The notes: generated by a model from the letters alone, not told the origin. A stretch of 64,000 bases of DNA from Lepisosteus oculatus (GCF_040954835.1 NC_090696.1:59240222-59304221); one strand, 5' to 3'; positions 29,601-40,660 are shown, counted from the stretch's first letter. Numbers and translations are program-made.

Positions 29601-32600
29601 TAGCAATACAAGTGTTCATATAGTCCTGTTCTCCATTTATAAAGTTATACGTACGTCCTTTCAGTACAAAAAATCTATATGACCTAATATCTTCATGTAA
29701 ATGATCACTATTTAGCAGCCACCTCAGAGTTGAACAGTTGATGTCTGGAGTGTAACTTAGCAAGGTGCTGTGACTCATGGTCTCCCAGATTGTGGCCCGT
29801 TATTGATGGGCTGTAATGTTTTGCTAGGATATATATTGTTGGTTGTGAACACTTACAAAATGGAGAGTATCAATTTCCGAACTTGTAATCCAGTCTCCAA
29901 TATACAGATGACACTAAGGTATTGTTCTCTTGACAAGTGGGGGCAATAACATTTCTTTTTGGGTTTTCAGCAGTCTTGATATTCAATCAGCTCTCTTACT
30001 AATGAGAGTTAAGACAAAATGACCCGAATGTATAATATTCGTTCATAAATGAACAATTAATCATAATTACTCCAAAAACATCGAATCACTTTTGAAAATC
30101 TGCATTTTTACTGAAAACATACACACCTAGATGCAGGTTAATTTCAATGCTTAGTATAAATAAATTGCACATGGATTTTGTGTTCTATTGTGTCAATCTG
30201 CCACCAAGCATGGCATATTGATTGATTATCTTTACACTTAACCCAGATACTGTTTTATTACATGTGCAAGCTTCAAGTACAGAAGGTTAGCATTTTACTT
30301 TAGGAGTAGAATTGTTCTTACTCCCTCTCCTTCGTAAAGCTTGCCTTTAAACTGAGAAAAACGTCAGGTCAGCTGACAGAGTCAAATACAGTGCCAGTAA
30401 TTTCAGATACACTGTAGCTAAATACTATTGAAAATAATCTAAAGTTCAATGATAAATCAATGACAATGTTCTTGTGAAATTCCAATTTTACTACCCTTCT
30501 GAAGTTACATACGAATATAAAAGTGCAAATTAAACCAAATTACCTTTAAGACTATATTTGCAAGACAAAATAGTCTGTGCTCCTGCACTATTGAACTTCA
30601 AATTACTGAATGTGATCTTACTATTTACTCTTTATACTACATTGCAATAAATTGTACAGTATGTGTGGGCCTCCTAACTACATACAGTGTGACAAACAAC
30701 TTTTCTATGGATACCCCTGTACAACATTTACTATAAGTCATGTTAAAGTGTTATAGTATGTACAGTATGTCAAGCCTATACAAACAACAGTAGACAGTAG
30801 AAAGCTATCATATCTAGGTCAACCTTTTTCCTCACTGTTGGACTATTACAAGTACAGTACATAAATACTGGAAACATGATGCATGCATTCTCATTTGTTT
30901 CATAAGCAATGGATGACAGACATAATTTGAATGCCTTCAGAATTACAGGAGATTTTTAATCTTAAAAACAATGCAAAGTTACACATACTACACCCCTTGA
31001 TCACAATTAAATTACAAACTAGTTACACCTCTTTGATGTGGTTTCCCAAGGTTAGCACCAGGAAACACCACATAAAGAGACACACCACACATTCTAATTG
31101 TTTGGCACAAGATATTTCATTGGGTGGGAAAACTAACTAAAATCCCTAAAAGCCTGCTACTTTGCAACCAAACGTTAAAATAAGAGGCACATACAAGAAC
31201 AGGAACTATAAAGGGTTTCACAAAATGCCACTGAAAAGCCACTGATGTTTCTTAAAAAACACTTTTATCACATATGAAAAAACATTTTGAAAAAGATCCT
31301 TTTACAGAGGCATGACTTGTATCATCTACATCCCCTTTTTTCAATGCCTTATTGTAATCAGTTTCCACTTAGCTTCTTGTGATGAGCATTACTTCTGAAC
31401 AGAAACTTTAAGTAATTTGAGGAAGTGACATTTGCTCTGTTTGTGTTTTAGTGCCCACCAAGATGTTCATGTAAAGAACCTTGAGATAAACCATCCATCT
31501 TTTTTAATTGCTTTTTCCAATTCAGGGTCACAGAGTAACCAGAGCCTATCCGGCAAGCAACGGGCACCAGGCAGCATCACAGGGCAGACACAAGTACATA
31601 CACACATTCACACCAAGGCCAATTTTCTCAGAAGCCAACTAACTTACCACTGTGATTATGGACTGTGGGAGGAAAACAGAGCTCCTGGAGGAAACCCAGG
31701 AAAACAAAAAAGAACATAAGAACTCCACACAGATAGTACCCCAGGTCCAGAATTGTAGCAGGAGCTCCAGGGCAGTGCAGTGGCTCTGTGGCTAAGGATC
31801 TGCACCTGTGGCTGGAAGGTTGCTGGTTCGTATCCTGTGGCTGGCAGAGGAATCCTGCTCTGTTGGGCCCCTGAGCAAGGCCCTTAACCCCAATGGCTCC
31901 AGGGGTGCCATATCAATGGCTGACCCTGTGCTCTGACCCCAAACTTCTCTCCCTGTCTGTGTGTCTCACAAAGACCAAGTTGGGGTATGTGAAAAAACAA
32001 ATTCCTTATGTAATAAATTGTATATGGCCAATAAAGTGATCTTATCTGTGAGGCAGTAATGCTGAGCCCTGAGCCACTATGCCACCCTTAAAAAACAGTA
32101 AACCACCTTTAAAACTAGGAGATGCTCCTTTCCACTGTCACAGAGAGGAGCAGAGTTCCTGCATGTACCATTACATACTGCCACATTATCACATGATGAG
32201 GCAATACTGTTTGTTTTATTGTATTAGTTATCAGGTAAAGTAATCTATGCATGAAGAAAAAAATAAATACAAAATAACCACGTTATTTTATTTTGCAAAA
32301 AAGAACGGAAGACAAAGGCTAATGTGGGTTTGCAGAAAAAAATGCTCTGAAGTTAGAGAAGACAATGCCTTTAAATTTTAAATCTTCAAATAATTTGGTT
32401 ATATACAGTACATATACAATCGTGACAGTAACTTTATACTAAAAAGCCATTCTGTACACAAATGTAACATTTCCTCATTCATATCTGCATCCCTCACAGA
32501 ACTATTTTCCAAAAGCAAGGAAAACCGGTTCTGGCAGTCTGGCCGCTTCGAGTGGAAAACGCAACAGAATTACCAAATATAACAAATATACATCGTTTTT

Positions 32601-33077
32601 TTACGATTAACTATACCTGTCCAGTATAGAACTACCATGTATCAATAACCCACAAAGCCTTGAACTCATGAGATCGAAGTTGTTTCGATGCCGATTTCAC
32701 TAACAAATTGTTCACTAACAAAAACCTAAGAGGCTCAGTTTGTTATTTACATAAAAACGATATAAAATATCAGGTCTTATATGGCCACCAAGGTGTCTCC
32801 GTGCGCTTGCAAAGCGATGCCTGTTCTGTAACTAGGTGAATGGAAAAAGGGACAGGAAATTTATCATCTCAGCAAATACATTACTATTTACTAGGCAAAT
32901 GTTTGAAATCTGTCAATTAAACTCACCTAGACCACAAAGTCACTCAACATTGTCACAACTCGATCTTTATTAAAATTAGAAAATCGATTTTCTTGCTATT
33001 ATGGGTGCACGTTTAAATATATTAAACTTAATGTACAACTCACCTTGCACACAGTGTTGTTCTGGGGGAAGTCTCAT
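23602..33077 (-). CDS. nipal1: NIPAL1 magnesium transporter (NIPA-like domain protein 1), complete
   Basis: Multi-pass Mg2+ transporter of the NIPA family. Coding exons in transcript order: 33077-33044, 28324-28061, 26884-26828, 25952-25862, 25449-25289, 24215-23602. All junctions are GT-AG and phases join to one 1221-base frame, 406 residues, against about 410 in human NIPAL1. The ATG at 33077-33075 is chosen because it is the only in-frame Met in that exon, an in-frame stop lies upstream, and -3 is a purine. The N-terminus is extracellular-like with sequons at N45 and N48. TM1 starts at about residue 62 ([13 protein letters not shown], then LKKKG), and about nine membrane segments follow. 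Family blocks include [64 protein letters not shown] and [10 protein letters not shown]. The YSWEDL tail and linkage to cnga1 favour NIPAL1 over NIPAL4. One odd feature is the donor after 25289, which reads GTCATC. Confidence 0.93.
24449..24463. repeat. Short (TA)n run in nipal1 intron
   Basis: Short TATATATATATA tract in the last nipal1 intron, inside a cluster of TATACTGTA-type words at 24430-24495. Confidence 0.7.
24640..24850. repeat. Possible Tc1-like/MITE remnant in nipal1 intron
   Basis: A block ending gggtgtgaatacttttgcga, preceded by ttaaaccagaggtttactttt, resembles the 3' end of a Tc1-type terminal repeat (the pattern GTGTGAATACTTTTGCAAGGCA). It is degenerate, and no left end or coding sequence was seen. 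Confidence 0.35.
28525..28872 (-). repeat. tRNA-type SINE, family B, near full length
   Basis: In the first nipal1 intron, in the same orientation as the gene. Read on the - strand: ggtgggcagtggtaaaatgg head, ggttcagttcctgggaag (B-box-like), ccatgtattcacatgggttt, agacatactgacgtgctcat, then gtgatggacaggcatcagaa and the ATCCTGCCTTACGCCGATG tail ending near agatggatgggt. The order is as in the other copies. Confidence 0.75.
29018..29425 (+). repeat. tRNA-type SINE, family B, split by a 5S-SINE tail
   Basis: Head and middle of a family B copy run from 29018 to about 29212 (gcatggtggaatgacggtta, then catgttctcccatgtttatg). The tail resumes at about 29350 (gtgtgtgcccagtgatggac). Between them lies the segment described at 29213-29312. 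Confidence 0.6.
29213..29312 (+). repeat. 3' tail of a 5S-derived SINE inside a family B SINE
   Basis: The sequence atccaggtggatgttacaca then ggtggtggtgggagtccccattacct and the cattgagtggaatgtcca block match the 3' end of the full 5S-derived SINE at 39791-40363 in the same order. The 5S head is absent, as expected of a 5'-truncated retroposon. Confidence 0.65.
31493..32090 (-). repeat. tRNA-type SINE, family B, interrupted by a family A SINE
   Basis: Minus-oriented family B copy occupying 31493-31768 and 32048-32090. The head (aagggtggcatagtggctca when read on the - strand) lies right of the inserted SINE at 31769-32047, and the body and tail lie left of it. Removing the insert restores the usual family B order. 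Confidence 0.75.
31769..32047 (+). repeat. tRNA-derived SINE, family A, full length
   Basis: Contains an A-box-like tggctaaggatctg (31789-31802) and a B-box ggttcgtatcc (31825-31835), the spacing of a tRNA-type pol III promoter. A body follows (cccctgagcaaggcccttaa; atggctgaccctgtgctctg; acttctctccctgtctgtgt) with the LINE-type tail ggccaataaagtgatcttat. Related copies are at 35768-36055, 39188-39445 and (tail only) 61731-61867. Confidence 0.85.
32091..33043. other. nipal1: nipal1 first-intron remainder, nothing recognised
   Basis: Intronic sequence between the nested SINEs and the first coding exon. No ORF of coding character and no further repeat that I recognise. Confidence 0.5.
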
Positions 33078-34530
33078 TTCGTTTACTTCTGTCTCTGCAA
33101 TAAAATCTATTATAGAGTTACCGACATCAGTCTGGGTGACAAGTACAGTAGCTCCTCCTTGTGAGATACCGTATAAAATAAGAAACGCAGTACAGAATTA
33201 AATGTAAATTGTTATTTTGTGATGGCGTTTTCTTCTTCTGTTTCTTAAATTAAATGACATTAAGGAGTCTGGATTTGTCAAATGTCACGTAGTTTTCCGT
33301 AACTATTTCTTTAAAGAAACTAACATCGTTTTATCTCGTTTGTAAAGTAATGACAGTTCCCTTCGAGAGCACAGTTTAACAACCTTAAATCCCTCCCACA
33401 TTATCTCAAAAGGGGATGAATTCAAGTCCCAACGAGACAACACCCAAGGGTTACAATATACCTGAACCATAAAGATACAAATATTCCTTGCAACGACACA
33501 TGCTTAACACTGGAACTGGATTTGTGCACTATACAGTACCAAACATACAGTAAGTGAAATTAATGCTGGCTCGCCTGGGCTACTGTACATGACTTCAACA
33601 AGGAAAAGCAGACTTGAAAAGTGAAAAATCTGTTTTTGATAAACTTCTGTGCAAACGCATAAATTCCTATACACTTGTAAGTAAATAAAGCCAGTAAGTG
33701 CTTCAATTAAGTCATTTAAGCGCTCAGGTAGAGTGATGATCGGAGCGATGATCACACTATCGGTTGCACAACCCTGTTACACAGTTAGACCCTTAATTGG
33801 GTTATTAATTTGAAATTTGTTTTTGCATTTTAAACATGATGTAAAAGAAAATCCCATATTTATTACTCAAAATAATGTAAATATATCAGTCAAGCCGCCT
33901 CTTGATTTACTTAAAGCTCATAATATACAGTATATTGATAGTACGAATTGAATGACCACATGTTTTACAGAACCGTATCTCAGCACATTTTAACGCATTG
34001 GTTTAGACCGGGACACTACCGCCACCTACTGGTTTGTGTAGGAGACAACAACTCTGGAGTACAAGTGGGAATAAGAAAGAAGCGCAATACCGTTATGTGC
34101 AACAGATTCTTTATATAAAGTTTTTCAGGTGCTGATAAAATGCAAGACATTATTGTTATCATAATGTCATATCTGGTTATCCAGTTGACTACAGATTCTA
34201 AAATTCTGGAGCAGAAATGTACGATATACAAACATTTGTCTTTTTTTTAATCTATAATTAAGTATTTAAACATTTTATTTTAACTCAAATGTCTCAGTTA
34301 TGTTACCCAAATTAAAGGTTCCTGTGAGTACCCTGGATTCCTCCCATGCTCTAAAGACACATTAATTAAAAGCAAGAAACACTTTCTTAAAGTTTTTTAC
34401 TTCCGAGATTGACAACATCCGGTGTCACATTCTCTCCACCTCACATGTTACTACTACACTTCCTCCATGCATGCCTAGTTTTGCTGGTTCTCCGTTTTCT
34501 CGTTTCTCTCAGCGTGATGCTGCCTGTCTT
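33078..34530. other. nipal1 5' flank and intergenic DNA
   Basis: Contains the presumptive 5' UTR and promoter of nipal1, but no clear TATA box or CpG island. A short family B-like piece (cctggattcctcccatgctctaaagaca) is at about 34333-34362. Otherwise unassigned. Confidence 0.35.
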
Positions 34531-34539
34531 CATAAATTG

Positions 34540-36440
34540 GTATTGCGTATGAAATCCACCTCCTGCTTATTAGATCCCATTTCTACTGTTTCATTTCAAT
34601 CATGTTTTCCTGCCCTCTGCCTTTTTGTCTTCAACATACTGTAAAGAATGAGTCTTCGAGGACTGGAGTGGTACCAATGGTCTTTAAAATGGCTGCATTT
34701 ACCTCTGTACCTAAAAAAACAAAAATGGCTCTGTACAACCTAAACAATCTTCATCCTATATCCAATCAACTGTTCCTTATCTTGCAAACATTTTACAATC
34801 ACAATTAATTGTTGTAGGTCAATTAAACAACCATCTCATTGCAAAAAAAAAACCTTCCAATCTGGTTTCAGACAATCACACAGCACAGAAACTGTCAAAC
34901 GTATGGCTGATGGTTTTCTATCTATCCTCATTCTCCTTGAATTCAGTGTAGCTTTTCATACTGTTTATTACTTTCTTGTCTTGGAGACTGTGTTTGGAGT
35001 TTCTGACATTGCTCTTAAATGGGTCAGCTATTTGTCTTACAGATTGCCAACACTTTGTCTCTCTTGGGGATTTCAGATCTGAATTTGGGTTTCTTAGTGT
35101 TTCTCAGGTTTTTATACTAGACCTCTACGATTCAGTATACACTGTTGCCTTGGTCAGTTATTAAGATCACATGGTCTGAATGATCTTTCTGGTGGTACTC
35201 AAATCTACATCCATACAGTACTAAACCCCTGTCACTGAAGCAGCCAGTTCTGTATTTTCTGCTTGCATCTTTTACATAAAATATGAATGACTCAAAATTA
35301 TCTTCATTTAAACTGTGACGAGGCAGAAGTCGTGCTTCATGGCACCACCCATCAACCATGTAAAGCCAATATAGTAACCCTACCTGTGGCAGGCACTGTG
35401 CTTGAATTTCAATCTAAATTGAAGAATCTGTGGGTGGAATTTAGCCCAGGCTTGACATTTGACCCATATTTAAAAAATAAAAAATATTTCATCTCAGAAA
35501 TATTGCCAGACTGTGTCCTGTGTTGTCTCTGACTGCAGCAAAAAAGCTGATCAACAGATTTATCTTTTCTAGAATTGATTACTGTAATGCCTTACTTACT
35601 GGTATCTGTAAATCTGTAAAGTATGTCCATAATTTGGCAGCCAGAATCTTCACCAGGTTGTAATCAAGTGATCACATCACTCCTGTCTTGGAGTTCTTGC
35701 ACTGTCTTCCTATCAGGTTTTGTGTTAACTTCCAAGTCCTCATGATCACCTATAGTGTAATGTGATAATGATAATGTTGCTTAATTAGCCCCATACAATT
35801 TCTTGCATTAGGAAATCATCTTCTCACATACCCCAGCTTGCTCTCCATGAGACACAGACAGGGAGAGAAGCATGGGGTCAGAGCACAGTGTCAGCCATTG
35901 TACAGCACCCCTGGAGCAGTTGGGGTTAAGGGCCTTGCTCAGGGGCCAAACAGAGTAGGATTCCTCTGGCAGCTGCGGGATTTGAACCAGCAACCTTCTA
36001 GTCACAGGTACAGGCACAGATCCTTAGCCACAGAGCCACCACCCCACTCTGTAAGGCACCTAGCTCAGTATTTATCTTACTCTCTTCCTACTTTCCTGGT
36101 GTGTTCTCCTGTTTGTCCCCAAGTTTGTTTACATTCTATAGGTGAGAGGGCTTTCCCTTATTATGCCCCAAAGCTCTGGAATTCTATTCTCAGGGATATT
36201 TGGTCACCTACCAAAGCATTTTCCAATCCAGACTCAAAACCTATTTTTTTCAGGAAGGCTTTTATTTAATTGGCATGCTACTTGCATCTCCTACTGTTTT
36301 TGTAATTCCTTGTGTTTATCATACTTATTTTGTTATCTCCTATCCCTGTTAACTTCTTTATTCTTTTACTTTTCCTGCAAAATGCTTTGCAAGGCTACTT
36401 TTAAAGGTGCTATATAAATAAAGATGATGATGATGATGAT
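34540..36440 (+). mobile_element. Decayed L2-like LINE (reverse-transcriptase region and 3' end)
   Basis: Broken forward frames carry reverse-transcriptase blocks in order: VVPMVFKMAAFTSVPKK and LNNLHPISNQLF near 34660-34780; QSGFRQSHSTET near 34860; an LILLEFSVAFHTV block near 34930 where the active LINE would have LLDLSAAFDT; FISRIDYCNALLTGICKS near 35560; and after an interruption GERAFPYYAPKLWNSI near 36150. The element ends with gtgctatataaataaag and a (GAT)n tail at 36424-36441. Many stops and frameshifts make it inactive. A family A SINE (35768-36055) is inserted in it. Confidence 0.7.
35768..36055 (-). repeat. tRNA-derived SINE, family A, nested in LINE
   Basis: Minus-oriented copy of the SINE at 31769-32047. 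It reads ctgtggctaaggatctgtgc, then ggttcaaatcccgcagctgc, cccctgagcaaggcccttaa, and the tail atttcctaatgcaagaaatt. It separates the SRIDYCNALL part of the host LINE from its C-terminal part. Confidence 0.8.
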
Positions 36441-36539
36441 TATAAATGGGCCCTAGTGTGAGTGTGTGCAGTATGGAAACATATGAAAGAGAAATGGGGT
36501 AGCCCTATATCTTTTGGGTGTGCTGGTAAATACCTGTAT

Positions 36540-36850
36540 TTGATCTGAGGATCTCCTCAAGCCTTAAAACAAGCCAGGGTCTTGACTTTAACAACATGAT
36601 GGAGAGACTTGTTCCTAATTCCCACAACCATTTGTGTAAGGAAATGTCTCCTATACGGGTTTCCTCTTACTCTCCATTTGCATCCTCTGGCAGTGCTCTT
36701 GAGAATTTTGAATATTCAAATCAGGTCCCCTGCTAGTTTTCTTTGCTTAAGAATAAAAATATCCAATTCTTTTAGCTTGCCAGAGTCTAACACTCCTTTA
36801 TGACCAGGAACTTACTTACAGTATGTACTTGTAGTGCCTGTAACAATATT
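36540..36850 (-). repeat. Decayed Rex1-type LINE fragment
   Basis: On the - strand it reads as the C-terminal end of a Rex1/CR1-type reverse-transcriptase ORF: an LKELDIFILKQRKL-like block, then the usual D-I-F-K, R-H-F-L-T-Q and V-V-x-x-R-N-K positions. Several frameshifts. Related to the pieces at 9005 and 40440. Confidence 0.5.
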
Positions 36851-37655
36851 GCCCCTTATTTGCTAACCATATTCAAGATAAAACGTCTCTAACACCCTGG
36901 ATATTGGTTTACAGTGGTAAGATCATAGATGTCCTCATTTTACAGACTTGATTTTTTTTTCTTTTGTTCCAAAAGAAAGAAAAGTAACTTTTAGTTTTTT
37001 CATTTTTTTGCACAGCTGAATCTGCTTCCTAAAATCTGTACTGAGAGGTCTTGCAACAGCACCTGAACCGTGTACCTGGACTTGTTTCACCATGCTTTGT
37101 TTGGGTAGTGTGGTGCTCAGAGTGTGGGGTATCAGACCCAAGCTGGAAGTCCCATTCTCTGACACATGCCCTACAATTTATGGGACAGTTAAAAGCTTTT
37201 TAAGATCACATCCAATTGGTAATGTCTCCCTCCAAGATGTCAGCATCCAAAAACTGGAAGATGTCATCACACCTCAGAGCAATCAGTAGACCCCTGTGGG
37301 CATTTTAACATCTTCCCAAACAAGAAAGGTGTGGAAACACACATTCTCTAGGTTTTTGTGCAACGTTCACAGAGACTTAGCCTGGAGTGTCATCCACCAG
37401 TGATTACCAATACAAGCCTTCAGTGATTACCCACAGGGACCTCACTCCCAGCCCTCGCTGTGTGAGAGCAGGCTGCGGTGAGGAGGAGACTCCTCCTGGA
37501 GAGGAGAGACCCGTCTCCTGTGGTCCTACCATTTTACTAAAGCTTTCTGGGCCTTGTTTGACGACTGGTTACAAGACCTTTCACCTCACTTTTACCTGAC
37601 TTCTGCCTCTCTCCTGTCAAATTACCCTCCGACACATTTGACAGGATTTGGGCTG
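36851..37655. other. Intergenic DNA, nothing recognised
   Basis: Moderately GC-rich patches at 37030-37300 and 37430-37530 with short broken ORFs. It may be old transposon sequence, but I could not assign it. Confidence 0.35.
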
Positions 37656-38154
37656 TGTCACGGAGCATCTTTCAGGACCCTATGCAGACAGCACAATCCG
37701 GAGAGGAGTGAGAAAACACGTGGAAAAAGGCTAGGATAGGGCCTGGAAGAAAAACAGGGGGCGTGTCCAAACAAATACGAGTCCGTTAGCAAATCCAAGA
37801 GTGAGCAAAAGTCTAAAGCCAGGTGATCTATCCTGACAAAGACAAACAGAGTTAAAAGCCGGAGCAGGATCCGGCGAAGGGTCGGGGGGAATAAAAGGCG
37901 GGTAACAGGACCAGATGCTCCCAGTCCTGGACCCTGAAAGTCAGGACGCAGTTGTGAAGCCTATGCTGTCGAGTCGCTCCTGGACTGTAGGATAGGCGGG
38001 CTTCCAGGCGTCCATCTTCCAAAGCTGAGCCCAGAATGGCAGGAACGTCTGGTTTTTATTGGACGGGGCAGGAACCGGAGGCAGGTGCAGGAGATGGAGA
38101 AATAACGAGGAAAGGCTGGAGCGTCCTTAAGAGAAGTGGTTTATGATCGTGACA
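37656..38154. mobile_element. Candidate solo LTR (Gypsy-like), 499 bp
   Basis: Begins TGTCACG and ends CGTGACA, a 7-bp terminal inverted repeat with the TG..CA ends typical of LTRs. It is flanked by ggctg (37651-37655) and gactg (38155-38159), a 5-bp target duplication with one mismatch. It is GC- and CpG-rich compared with its surroundings and has AATAAA at 37890-37895. There is no coding region or second LTR, hence solo. The strand cannot be decided. Confidence 0.5.
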
Positions 38155-39047
38155 GACTGTGGTGAACAGTGGAAAGGACACCCTGTGGAGGGTGAAGAAC
38201 ATGGGGGTGTTCAAAGGCATTGAGGTTCCAGTCAAGGGAGCAGGTAGCCTGTCCCTGGCCATTATTAGTTCAGACATTTGTGAAGAGAAGGTAAGGAGGA
38301 AGCAGAAAATCTGTGGAAAATAGAGGACATAGGACTGAATCTCAAAAACCTGTTATATTTACTATCATGTTAAGGAAAAACTACAGCTGTATTTGTCTTT
38401 TTTTGGAAGTGATTCAAAATGACATGTGGAGAACTGCACCTGAACAAAAGTAACTGTAACTGTGTTATGTAACTGTTGGCTTGTTTTTAACTTTAACAAG
38501 ATGTGTTCATATACAGTATACTGTTTTAGGTATATACAGTATATTAATGTAACATTTTCTATTTTGTGATTCTCTGTATTCATCTGTGAAAAGAAAAGAA
38601 AACTCTTAAAAATCAAACTTTAACTAGCCGAATGTATAAGGGTCAAGTTGATTTTATTTCTTTTTATTTTCCTTCTTTGGTTGGTTTTTACTGTTTGTTC
38701 AACAGACGTGCAGTAAACGTAAGAAAACACATCTCTTGATGACATTTCTTTAATTCATAAAAATAATAACGATACAATTTCATTTTTTTTTCAATTGAAG
38801 CCCATGGGCAATATTCCCAAAACTTTAGTGTCACATTGTTTGCCACAGGTTTTCTTTTTTTTGAAAAAGAAGGAAAAGACTCCAAATGCTAGAACGTCAG
38901 AAAGAAAGAATTAACTCACTTTAGGGGTTCAGTGATTCAGTTAGTGAAAAAGCTGACATATTGCATAAATCTTTAAAGTGTCAACTGTTTAGACACTTTA
39001 TAGTTTTACAAATATGTGTATATTATCAATATTGTTCAGGTGGGTCG
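38155..39047. other. Intergenic DNA, nothing recognised
   Basis: AT-rich, no coding-like ORF. Several TACAGTA/TACTGTT words cluster at 38510-38545. Confidence 0.4.
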
Positions 39048-39172
39048 CTGCGTCAGCATGCGTAGGCTACGAAGGAACAAGTAATAGGTTTATTCCATGC
39101 TCACACCCAAAGAAGGCTCCACAGCCGAAATGTTTTTTCTTTTTTCAGCATGGAATAAACCTATTACTTGTT
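39048..39172. mobile_element. Foldback (hairpin) element
   Basis: A perfect 26-bp inverted repeat, 39076-39101 against 39147-39172, surrounds a 45-base loop containing agaaggctccacagccgaaa. The outer left arm (tgcgtcagcatgcgtagg) has no partner on the right, because a family A SINE begins just beyond. The copy at 22632-22732 preserves the matching right outer arm, which shows that the full element had longer arms. Confidence 0.75.
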
Positions 39173-39187
39173 TCTTATTATGAATAT

Positions 39188-39445
39188 GGGCAGAGCACTG
39201 GCACTGTGGCTATGGATCAGGGTATGTGGCTGGAAAGTTGCCGGTTCAAATCCTGTTATCGACAGATGAATCCTGTTTTGTTGGCCCTTAACCCTAGGGG
39301 CGCCGTATAAATGGCTGACCCTATGCTCTGACCCCAAGCTTCTCTCTCCCTGTCTGTGTGTCTCTTGGAAAGCAAACTGAGGTATGTGAAAAGACAGATT
39401 CCTAATGCAAGAAATTGTATAAGGCTATTAAAGTGATCTTATCTT
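39188..39445 (+). repeat. tRNA-derived SINE, family A
   Basis: Body and tail match the copy at 31769-32047 (ggttcaaatcctgttatcga; atggctgaccctatgctctg; cttctctctccctgtctgtg; the aagtgatcttatctta end), with deletions in the head. It directly abuts the right arm of the foldback element. Confidence 0.8.
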
Positions 39446-39790
39446 ATGTTCTCAAAATTCAGCCCATGTCTCATAAAAGAGGGAGATATTGTACAAAAAT
39501 GTAGATTTATACATGTTATGCACACAGCTCAATATCAGTAGGTGGTAGAAAAAGCATTCATTGCATAATGTTAGTTTTTAAACCAGGAAACCCCATTTAT
39601 GAAGTGAAAACAATTCACCTGAAACAGAGCACAGTGATCAATTACTTAAAATTCTAAACCTCTTTACAAAACTTTTTTTCTTTACAAAGTACAGACAGAG
39701 GAATATAGAAATGTACATACAGTATATCCTGATGAGTAGAGATTAAAGTTAACTACTTGTAAAACAAATGCATTGAAATTACTTTCACCA
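39446..39790. other. Intergenic DNA, nothing recognised
   Basis: AT-rich, no feature. Confidence 0.4.
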
Positions 39791-40363
39791 GCAGCCATAT
39801 CACCTTGCAACTCACAACTAGCAACCCACTGAAGTTAAGCAGGTGTGAACCTGGTCAGTACCTGGATGAGAGACCTCCTGGGAAAAACTAAGGTTGCTGC
39901 TGGAAGAGGTGTTAGTGGGGCCAGCAGGGGGCGCCCGTGGTCCACGTGGGTCCTAATGCCCCAGTATAGTGATGGGTACACTATACTGTAAATAGGTGCC
40001 GTCCTTCGGATGAGACATAAAACCGAGGTCCTGACTCTCTGTGGTCATTAAAAAAACCCAGGGCGTTTCTCAAAAAGAGTAGGGGTGTAACCCCGGTGTC
40101 CTGGCCAAATTTCCCATTGGCCCTTACCAGTCATGGCCTTCTAATAATCCCCTCTATGAATTGGCTTCATTACTCTCTGCTCTCCTCCCCACTAATAGCT
40201 GATGTGTGGTGAGTGTTCTGGCGCCCTATGGCTGTTGTCGCATCATCCAGGTGGATGCTGCACATTGGTGGTGGTGGAGGGGAGTCCCCATTACCTGTAA
40301 AGCGCTTTGAGTGGAGTGTCCAGAAAAGCGCTATATAAGTGTAAGCAATTATTATTATTATTA
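39791..40363 (+). repeat. 5S-rRNA-derived SINE, full length
   Basis: The head is a diverged 5S rRNA gene: agccatatcacc, gaagttaagcaggtgtgaac, ctggtcagtacctggatgag and agacctcctggga follow 5S order, including the internal pol III control region. The body (ggttgctgctggaagaggtg; gggtcctaatgccccagtat; ccgtccttcggatgagacat; aaaccgaggtcctgactc) is followed by a 3' tail with cattggtggtggtgg, gtaaagcgctttgagtggag and agcgctatataagtg, ending in (ATT)n. It is a retroposon and not a functional 5S gene. Confidence 0.85.
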
Positions 40364-40439
40364 CTTCTACAGTATAAATTCCTTCTGGGCACAGGCTTTG
40401 GTATGCTGTGAGGCATAGTTCCACCTTAAGCCATAAGAG

Positions 40440-40660
40440 GGCCCCAAAACCATCGAGGATGTAAGTATTTCTAAGCCTTTAGAATCAATTAAGACACACA
40501 AAGTGGACTTCTTCAGAACCACAATGAAATGTAAACCAGAGGACACAAGCAGAAACTTCATGGAAGTGCATTTAAAACTGGGAACAGGAAGCAAACAGAC
40601 TTGTGGGAGTCTGAAACAAACAAGCCAGCTATGTTGTTTTAGTACTTGTAACAACAGTCA
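40440..40660 (+). repeat. Decayed Rex1-type LINE fragment
   Basis: Shares the order gacttcttcaga, agaggacac, ggaagtgcatttaaaa, gggaacaggaagc and gtctgaaacaaac with the fragment at 9005-9215 and with the known C-terminal end of Rex1-type reverse transcriptases. Frames are broken. Confidence 0.5.

Noticed and set aside
31781-31850. Functional tRNA gene
   Set aside because: A- and B-box-like motifs are present, but no cloverleaf or acceptor stem forms, and the sequence recurs as a SINE head.
35838-36269. 143-codon + strand ORF
   Set aside because: It runs through a reversed SINE into the LINE C-terminal fragment, so it is a chance fusion.
39791-39910. Functional 5S rRNA gene
   Set aside because: The 5S similarity is diverged and continues directly into a SINE body and tail; no terminator T-run follows the 5S part.
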